DNA from: Bacteroidales bacterium H3
GTDB taxonomy: Bacteria > Bacteroidota > Bacteroidia > Bacteroidales > Muribaculaceae
Reading direction: 5' to 3'
DNA length: 64,000 nt
Assembly: GCA_001701135.1 (NCBI GenBank)
Contig: DAAN01000030.1
Location: 310,001-374,000 of the forward strand
The notes beneath the pieces are model-generated. The model saw only the letters and a list, made by a program, of their open reading frames with translations, was not told where the DNA came from and did no database searches. Positions within the stretch are counted from its first letter, which is position 1, and the number at the start of each line of letters is the position of its first letter. This document shows, piece after piece, positions 59,309 to 64,000 of this stretch. Made by a program: the position numbers and the translations under genes.

Positions 59309-60175
59309 TCACCCCTTCATGGCTATCTGCCATACGCCAACCATAAGCATATAGGCCAGCACGGCGGGAATCACCAGCAGCAGTGAATCTATGCGGTCGA
59401 GGATGCCGCCGTGACCGGGGAGCACATGCCCCGAATCCTTGACGCCCAGGGTGCGTTTGATCAGCGATTCCACCAGGTCGCCCCATGTGCCGAACACGCT
59501 CACCACGGCTCCGAGTCCGAGCATCTGAAACAAGCCCATGCCGGGGAAGTATTCGCCGAAACAGGTTTTGAGAATGGCGGCGGCGACAAGGCAGAAGATG
59601 AGGCCGCCGAAGAATCCCTCCCACGATTTTTTCGGGGATATGCGTTCAAACAGGCGGTGGCGTCCGAACAACGACCCTACGCAGAATGCGCCCGTGTCGT
59701 TGAGCCAGATGAGCACAAACACAGCCAGCACAAACACGTGGTTGCTGAGGTTATAGACCCATGCGAGCAGACACAGAGGCAGAGCCACATAGATCTGTCC
59801 CATGAATGAGTGGGCGAAATGGTCGAGGGCGTTGCCATCCTGGATATAGAGCTGCGCCACGAGGCGTGCGAGCAGATATACGATATATGCGAAAACGAAT
59901 GTGTCGAGCCGCCATGTGCCGATGAATCCGGCAATATCGCAGTTGACACAGAGCACCGACCCTGCCGAAATCACAATGATGGCGCCGAGGATGTCGAGCA
60001 ACTGGATGGCGTTTGACTGGTGATCGCGGTTGGTAATGCGGTTGAATTCATTTACGCCGAGCACTCCCAGCAGCAGTGTCAGCAGCCAGAACCAAAAACG
60101 GCCGCAGAAGATAGCAGCCACTATCACAGCCACATACAGCAGTCCGGTAAGAGCACGTGTAACTACATTTTTCAT
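59309..60175 (-). CDS. cdsA: Phosphatidate cytidylyltransferase
   Basis: A 288-residue integral membrane enzyme making CDP-diacylglycerol from phosphatidate and CTP. About eight helices are visible, starting LTGLLYVAVIVAAIFCGRFW. The active-site signature near the C-terminus is complete: SLIKRTLGVKDSGHVLPGHG followed by GILDRIDSL. It has a perfect promoter (60204-60234) 29 bases before ATG 60175, so it opens the cdsA-purM-mltF group. A link to the acyltransferase at 17318 through phospholipid synthesis is functional only. Confidence 0.95.
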   Translation of the reverse strand: MKNVVTRALTGLLYVAVIVAAIFCGRFWFWLLTLLLGVLGVNEFNRITNRDHQSNAIQLLDILGAIIVISAGSVLCVNCDIAGFIGTWRLDTFVFAYIVYLLARLVAQLYIQDGNALDHFAHSFMGQIYVALPLCLLAWVYNLSNHVFVLAVFVLIWLNDTGAFCVGSLFGRHRLFERISPKKSWEGFFGGLIFCLVAAAILKTCFGEYFPGMGLFQMLGLGAVVSVFGTWGDLVESLIKRTLGVKDSGHVLPGHGGILDRIDSLLLVIPAVLAYMLMVGVWQIAMKG

Positions 60176-60203
60176 TATTCCGTGAAATTCGGGTTTTATC
60201 CTG

Positions 60204-60234
60204 CAAATTTAGCAAAAATCACCGTTCCCACAAA
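60204..60234 (-). promoter_or_regulatory. Promoter of cdsA-purM-mltF
   Basis: On the minus strand TTTG (60234-60231), 19 bases, then TAAATTTG (60211-60204): both elements perfect, with ideal spacing. It overlaps the tail of the nitroreductase gene end region (stop at 60236). Confidence 0.75.
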
Positions 60235-60235
60235 A

Positions 60236-61033
60236 TTATCGGGAACCGACGGTAAAACGGAGTGCGAGAGGACCTCCCGAAGCATCGATGGTGAAGGGGA
60301 TGCCTTGGTCGCGGAGGCTGACGACGAAATGGCAGTAGGCAATGCCCATATCGGTGGGTGTGAAGCGCCGGCGGTCGCGTGTGCAGCGGAATGCTACAAC
60401 GGTAGAGCCGTCGGGACGCTCGTCAACGGTCGCGCGCCAAGGCTGGGAGTTGGAGGATGATGGCGCCCTTCTCACGGCCTGGAGGGCGCGGCCTACCGGG
60501 CTATCGGGATCGACATGACCTTTCCCGTCGACCGTGCGAAACATGAAGCCGAAGGCTCGGCGGTGATCGGCACGGCAGCTATGGCGCAGCAAACGCTCCG
60601 ACAACCTGCGCTTGGGTGTGCCGTGTCCCACGGGCGAAACAATCTCGACCTCGCGGTCGCCGCAGTCGCCCATCGTTTCGGCGAAGCGGCTTCGGCGGAA
60701 TGTGCCTCCGAGCCAGCAGGTGCCGAGGTTTGCGGCGGTGGCGGCGAGGATGAGTTGCTCAAACATGTATCCGGCCTGCACCTGGGCCTCGACACCGGGT
60801 GCCACGGCCATAATCATATAGAGACGGGCGCCGGTGATGACGCCGTAGGTGCCCATGCGGCCTTCGACATCGCGGCCGTCAACGATTTTCACCGCGGGGA
60901 GGGGTGCGTCGGGGAAAAGCGGCTCGAGCCGATCTACCACCGACTGCAGGCGTGCGAGAGTGTCGCGGTCAAGTTTCAGGCCGTTGTAGGTGCGGACCGA
61001 ACGGCGCAGGAATATGGCTTCGGATAAGGTCAT
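60236..61033 (-). CDS. Nitroreductase-family flavoprotein
   Basis: A 265-residue protein with the FMN/nitroreductase fold. It begins MTLSEAIFLRRSVRTYNGLK (the typical RRSVRxY FMN-phosphate contact) and has EAQVQAGYMFEQLILAATAA with NLGTCWLGGTF and, in the C-terminal half, RRAPSSSNSQPWRATV. The second half resembles the TM1586-type nitroreductases, in which the family repeats. It probably reduces a quinone-like or nitro compound with NAD(P)H; the physiological substrate is unknown. It stands between the TPR gene terminator and the cdsA promoter. Confidence 0.85.
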   Translation of the reverse strand: MTLSEAIFLRRSVRTYNGLKLDRDTLARLQSVVDRLEPLFPDAPLPAVKIVDGRDVEGRMGTYGVITGARLYMIMAVAPGVEAQVQAGYMFEQLILAATAANLGTCWLGGTFRRSRFAETMGDCGDREVEIVSPVGHGTPKRRLSERLLRHSCRADHRRAFGFMFRTVDGKGHVDPDSPVGRALQAVRRAPSSSNSQPWRATVDERPDGSTVVAFRCTRDRRRFTPTDMGIAYCHFVVSLRDQGIPFTIDASGGPLALRFTVGSR

Positions 61034-61054
61034 TTTTTAATGAAATCAAGCGCC

Positions 61055-61074
61055 CGGAGCCGCAAAAGGCTCCG
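61055..61074 (-). terminator. Hairpin between the TPR and nitroreductase genes
   Basis: Perfect arms CGGAGCC (61055-61061) and GGCTCCG (61068-61074) with a GCAAAA loop. On the minus strand it is followed by GGCGCTTGATTTC, a weak T tract. Confidence 0.5.
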
Positions 61075-61093
61075 AGCACTTGTTTACGTGATT

Positions 61094-61120
61094 ATTGTAT
61101 AACGCTTTAATTGTATAACG
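61094..61120. repeat. 11-bp direct repeat ATTGTATAACG
   Basis: Copies at 61094-61104 and 61110-61120 (16-base period) lie in the gap downstream of the TPR gene and upstream of the nitroreductase hairpin. They could be a small operator, but no function is evident. Confidence 0.5.
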
Positions 61121-61140
61121 TTTCGACAGTCAGTAGGGCA

Positions 61141-62796
61141 TCACTGGGCTTCGCCGGATGCTGTTGTCTTGAGGGTCTCGATATATTTCTGAAGTTCGGG
61201 CGAGGGATTGATCTGATAGAAGCGCTCGAACATCTTGAGTGCCTCGGCCACATTACCGTGGGTGACATAGTAGTTGCCCAGACGGCCAAGCACCTGAGTG
61301 TAGATACCCTTGCGGTTCTCGAGGTTCTCGGGATCGGAATCGAGAGCTGCGAGCAGATCGAGATCGGCCTTTGCCACATCTTCGGTCATTTCGTTGTTGT
61401 TGGCAACCTGGAGGATACGCGAGCGGTAGTTGAGCACCAGAGGATGACCGGGGGTGCGCTCGACAACGTCGTTGATGATGGCCACAGCCTTGTCGGAGTT
61501 AGCTTTCCACTCGGGATTCTCCTCTTTCTGCTGGGCCTGTGCGAGTGCGTTGTAGCGGAGCGCGAGGGTGAGCAGGTCGTTGGCATCGGCTTCATCGCCG
61601 GCGGCATCGACATATTTCTGCATGGTCTCTACAGCCTTGTCGAACTTAAGGGCGTGATTGTAGGCCGAGGAGAGGTCCTTCAGCAGTGCGATCTTGGTAG
61701 GATCCACAGCTACAGCCTTCTCATACATCGCAAGGGCCTCGTCGCTCTTGCCCATGTCGGTGAGCAGGTCGCCATACTGGGTGAAGTCCTGAGCGTTGAG
61801 TTGCGCCTTGGGGTTGTTGAGGAGGGTTTCGGCAGCCTGCACGGCGGCGATAGTGTCGCCCATGGCTTTCTTGTTGTAGAACTGCATACGCTCCATATAG
61901 AAGTTGCCGGGATCTTTGGTCAGAATCTCTGTGGCGAGGTCGAAGCTCTCGGGATAGCGCTGAGCAAAGTAGAGCAGACCGGCGAGACGCTGTTTGTCTT
62001 TCTGGAACGAGTTGGGGTTCTTGATGTAGTCCTCATACTGCTTGGCTGCCAAGGTGAGCTGGTTGTTGTCGTAGAGTTTCTCGGCAAGTTCGCGCTGAAC
62101 CAGAGCGGAGTTGGGCTGGTATGTGAGGAGCTTTTTGAGCATCTCGATGGCGCCGCGGGGGTTGACCTTGAAGATTACGCGAGCATATTTCACGTATGCT
62201 TCGGGGTGGGCGTCGGGATTCTGCTTTGCGCTGTGGTCAAAGGTTGCGGCCATGTCGTACATGCCGGCCGACTGACCTACATCGGTACCTGCCAGCAGGT
62301 CACCTTCAAGAATGTAGGGAGCGGGAGCGTCCTTGAATTTCTTTTTGAGTTCCTTGAGATCCTTGTCGATCTGGTTGGCGTAGGTGGTGGGGTTGGCTTC
62401 GAAATAGGCGCGGGGAATCTCGGTGAGGAGGTCGGCATCCTTCTTGGCAAGCTTTTTGGCCTGTTTGAAATAGTCTTCAGCAGCCTTGGGGTCGTTGTTG
62501 GCCAGGGCGAGAGCGCCGAGACCTACATAGTTGTAGCCGTTATCGGCATTGGCCTGCACACCTTTGTCAAACAGCTCCTTGGCTTTAGCCTTGTTGCCGT
62601 TGCGCAGAGCAATCTGGCCGAGATAGTAGTAGGCGGTTGCCTTGTCGGTGCTCGGCTGGCCGATGGTATTGTTCAGAATAATGGCAGCTTCCTCGGGCTG
62701 GTCGGCACGGAAATATTCCACACCGTCCATGTAGCCCTCGGCCGCCATTGTCATGGCACTGCCGATCAGAAATGAGAACAGAAGTTTAAATTTCAT
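61141..62796 (-). CDS. Periplasmic tetratricopeptide-repeat protein
   Basis: A 551-residue protein. The frame is open from 62853, overlapping the upstream gene, but ATG 62796 starts a signal peptide (MKFKLLFSFLIGSAMTMAAE). The mature part is a row of TPR helix pairs. Clear units are ATAYYYLGQIALRNGNKAKA, NYVGLGALALANNDPKAAED, DFTQYGDLLTDMGKSDEALA, ALLKDLSSAYNHALKFDKAV and VLGRLGNYYVTHGNVAEALK. It is probably a scaffold. It is paired with the PstS-like lipoprotein 46 bases upstream; such pairs are common in Bacteroidetes, sometimes beside TonB genes. Confidence 0.88.
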   Translation of the reverse strand: MKFKLLFSFLIGSAMTMAAEGYMDGVEYFRADQPEEAAIILNNTIGQPSTDKATAYYYLGQIALRNGNKAKAKELFDKGVQANADNGYNYVGLGALALANNDPKAAEDYFKQAKKLAKKDADLLTEIPRAYFEANPTTYANQIDKDLKELKKKFKDAPAPYILEGDLLAGTDVGQSAGMYDMAATFDHSAKQNPDAHPEAYVKYARVIFKVNPRGAIEMLKKLLTYQPNSALVQRELAEKLYDNNQLTLAAKQYEDYIKNPNSFQKDKQRLAGLLYFAQRYPESFDLATEILTKDPGNFYMERMQFYNKKAMGDTIAAVQAAETLLNNPKAQLNAQDFTQYGDLLTDMGKSDEALAMYEKAVAVDPTKIALLKDLSSAYNHALKFDKAVETMQKYVDAAGDEADANDLLTLALRYNALAQAQQKEENPEWKANSDKAVAIINDVVERTPGHPLVLNYRSRILQVANNNEMTEDVAKADLDLLAALDSDPENLENRKGIYTQVLGRLGNYYVTHGNVAEALKMFERFYQINPSPELQKYIETLKTTASGEAQ

Positions 62797-62842
62797 TTTG
62801 TGGTATATTAGCATTAAATTTTTTACTTTTTCGCATTGCGCG

Positions 62843-63838
62843 TCACTCTGCAATCTCCACCTGCCGGTGGCTGACCAGTGCAGGCAGCACTCCGGTTGTC
62901 TGCATCAGTTTCTGTCCCTGGAACGAGGTGACGAAGGTGAAGAATCCGTTGGCCAGCGAACCGGCGGGACCTGTATTCACCATATAGATCGACCGGTAGA
63001 GCGGATAAGTGCCGTCGAAGATATACGCCTGATAGGGTTTTACAGCCACCAGCGACGAATCGCGGCGCACAGGGAGCACCTTCACCTCCTGAGTGAAGAC
63101 GGTGGAGGTGGTATCGTCGCGTTCAAGCGAATGGCGTTTTTCCTCCACTGTCATGTCGGAGGTGCGCATATCTGTCGAAATCCAGCTGACTCCTACAAGT
63201 CCTATGGCGTTGCGGCGCTCCTTCACGGCGTTGAACACGCCGGGGATGGTGTTGGCAGAATAGACGTTGGCAGGGAATTTCTGTCCGGCCATAAGGGAAT
63301 CGGACATATATTTGACCACACTCGAGCCGCTGTGGTCGAAAATCACCTGGATCTTGCCGAGTTTCGAGGGCCAGATGTCGTTCCATTCCGTCACCTTGCC
63401 GGTGAGAATTTCACGCAACTCCCCTACCGAGATATTTTCCACCGGATTTTCGGGGTTGACGATAACGGCTATCGCATCCACTGCAATCTTCTTTGTCTTG
63501 GCCACACGTTTGCGGCTTTTGAGATATTTCACCTGGTCGATGCTGAGTTCATGCGACAGCACTGCCAGACGGGCGTTGCCTTTGACCACGGAGTCGATCA
63601 CAGCGCTTTCGTCGATATAGGCAGCCAGAATCGAAGCCGCCGGATAGTCATATTCGAAGACCTCAATTTCCTCTTCCATAATGTTCTGGAATGTGGCGTC
63701 GCAGGCCATCACCACAGTCCCCGAGGTCTGGGTGTTGCCCGTGGGAGCCTTGCGCTTGCCTCCCTTCGACTGGCAGGAAACCGCGGCGACAGCCATCAGC
63801 ACAAGAATCAGAAATGGTATGAATCTTCCTTTGTTCAT
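62843..63838 (-). CDS. PstS-like phosphate/solute-binding lipoprotein
   Basis: A 331-residue lipoprotein (MNKGRFIPFLILVLMAVAAV then SC at about residue 22). The frame is also open from ATG 63886, but the -7 box at 63844-63851 would lie inside that extension, so ATG 63838 is preferred. The fold is a periplasmic binding protein of the PstS type: VNPENPVENISVGELREILT, KVTEWNDIWPSKLGKIQVIF, DHSGSSVVKYMSD (phosphate-type loop), RRNAIGLVGVSWI and NGFFTFVTSFQGQKLM. No Pst permease genes are nearby, so its role in phosphate uptake is not established. Confidence 0.85.
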   Translation of the reverse strand: MNKGRFIPFLILVLMAVAAVSCQSKGGKRKAPTGNTQTSGTVVMACDATFQNIMEEEIEVFEYDYPAASILAAYIDESAVIDSVVKGNARLAVLSHELSIDQVKYLKSRKRVAKTKKIAVDAIAVIVNPENPVENISVGELREILTGKVTEWNDIWPSKLGKIQVIFDHSGSSVVKYMSDSLMAGQKFPANVYSANTIPGVFNAVKERRNAIGLVGVSWISTDMRTSDMTVEEKRHSLERDDTTSTVFTQEVKVLPVRRDSSLVAVKPYQAYIFDGTYPLYRSIYMVNTGPAGSLANGFFTFVTSFQGQKLMQTTGVLPALVSHRQVEIAE

Positions 63839-63843
63839 TTCCG

Positions 63844-63851
63844 CAAAGTTA
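63844..63851 (-). promoter_or_regulatory. -7 box of the PstS-like/TPR pair
   Basis: The minus strand reads TAACTTTG, with TTTC 21 bases upstream. Transcription would start within a few bases of the ATG at 63838, giving an almost leaderless mRNA. Confidence 0.5.
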
Positions 63852-63916
63852 CGTAATTTTTCTTTTTTTCGCGAAAAAAACGGCATTTTCTTTTTTAATG
63901 CCTCATCTCCGCGGGT

Positions 63917-64000
63917 TTACAGCGAGGAATCGATGCCGAAGAACTGACGGATCGCACGCCATATGCCATAGAGCACAAACGCAATACCGCCGATCCAGCG
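63917..64000 (-). CDS. C-terminal end of a gene cut by the window edge, probable membrane protein
   Basis: Reading the minus strand from base 64000, 27 codons translate to RWIGGIAFVLYGIWRAIRQF followed by FGIDSSL and a TAA at 63919-63917. A short hydrophobic helix with a basic end suggests a membrane protein. It lies 66 bases upstream of the PstS-like promoter in the same direction. Not identifiable from this fragment. Confidence 0.6.
   Translation of the reverse strand, partial: RWIGGIAFVLYGIWRAIRQFFGIDSSL

Noticed and set aside
61111..62775. A 554-codon plus-strand frame opposite the TPR gene
   Set aside because: Antisense shadow; the minus strand has a signal peptide and regular TPR units.
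1..64000. tRNA, rRNA, CRISPR array, prophage or conjugative element
   Set aside because: Gene-free gaps are short and were read for tRNA arm motifs, regularly spaced repeats and integrase or relaxase genes; none was seen.

Overview
The window looks like a chromosomal segment of a Bacteroidales bacterium, most likely of the Muribaculaceae (S24-7) type. Its gene content is typical of the phylum: a Na+-translocating NQR complex, ExbB/ExbD/ExbD/TonB, SprA of the type IX secretion system, NspC, DUF6377, DUF3332 and DUF4250 proteins, and a PF14905-type outer-membrane barrel. Many genes are preceded by the Bacteroidota promoter (TTTG at -33, TAnnTTTG at -7), and Shine-Dalgarno motifs are generally absent. 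Coding DNA is GC-rich, so long antisense shadow frames are common; these were left out. No rRNA, tRNA, CRISPR array, transposase or phage integrase was seen.

Layout. 1-2475: the 5' part of metX, divergent from a DUF6377-type membrane regulator. 2476-3045: a non-coding gap with a probable small RNA and two terminators. 3046-6316 (minus): an exbB-exbD-exbD-tonB operon. 6317-6798: divergent promoters and a structured, unexplained stretch. 6799-17046 (plus): nqrABCDEF, murB, murA, nhaD and a 78-aa protein in one tight run closed by a strong terminator, coupling Na+ pumping, Na+/H+ exchange and the first committed peptidoglycan steps. 17318-22241 (plus): acyltransferase, metallophosphoesterase, tex, folK. 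22196-24292 (minus): comEC. 24454-25494 (plus): a YeiH-type carrier. 25533-32730 (minus): polyprenyl synthase, UvrD/PcrA, nspC, a glycosyltransferase, radC, aroE. 32807-33841 (plus): a 59-aa DUF4250 protein and tatD. 33913-37468 (plus): a coupled ECF sigma, membrane anti-sigma candidate, small secreted protein and TonB-dependent barrel. 37654-38697 (plus): an isolated AT-richer YhcG-type nuclease gene. 38878-46999 (minus): sprA and ruvA. 47111-49714 (plus): a GH78 rhamnosidase. 49884-53858 (minus): a 1324-aa secreted multidomain protein with a T9SS-like C-terminal signal. 54157-64000 (minus): phospho-sugar mutase, DUF3332 lipoprotein, mltF, purM, cdsA, nitroreductase, TPR protein, PstS-like lipoprotein, and the last 27 codons of a further gene.

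The points most worth a second look are the probable ~205-nt small RNA at 2682-2890, the structured region upstream of nqrA, the ECF/anti-sigma/secreted protein/barrel cassette, the large T9SS-type cargo near sprA, MurA with Asp at the catalytic Cys position, and NqrB with Cys in its flavin-attachment motif. Several start sites were moved from the longest reading frame because of promoters, signal peptides or neighbouring genes; the reasons are given per gene.
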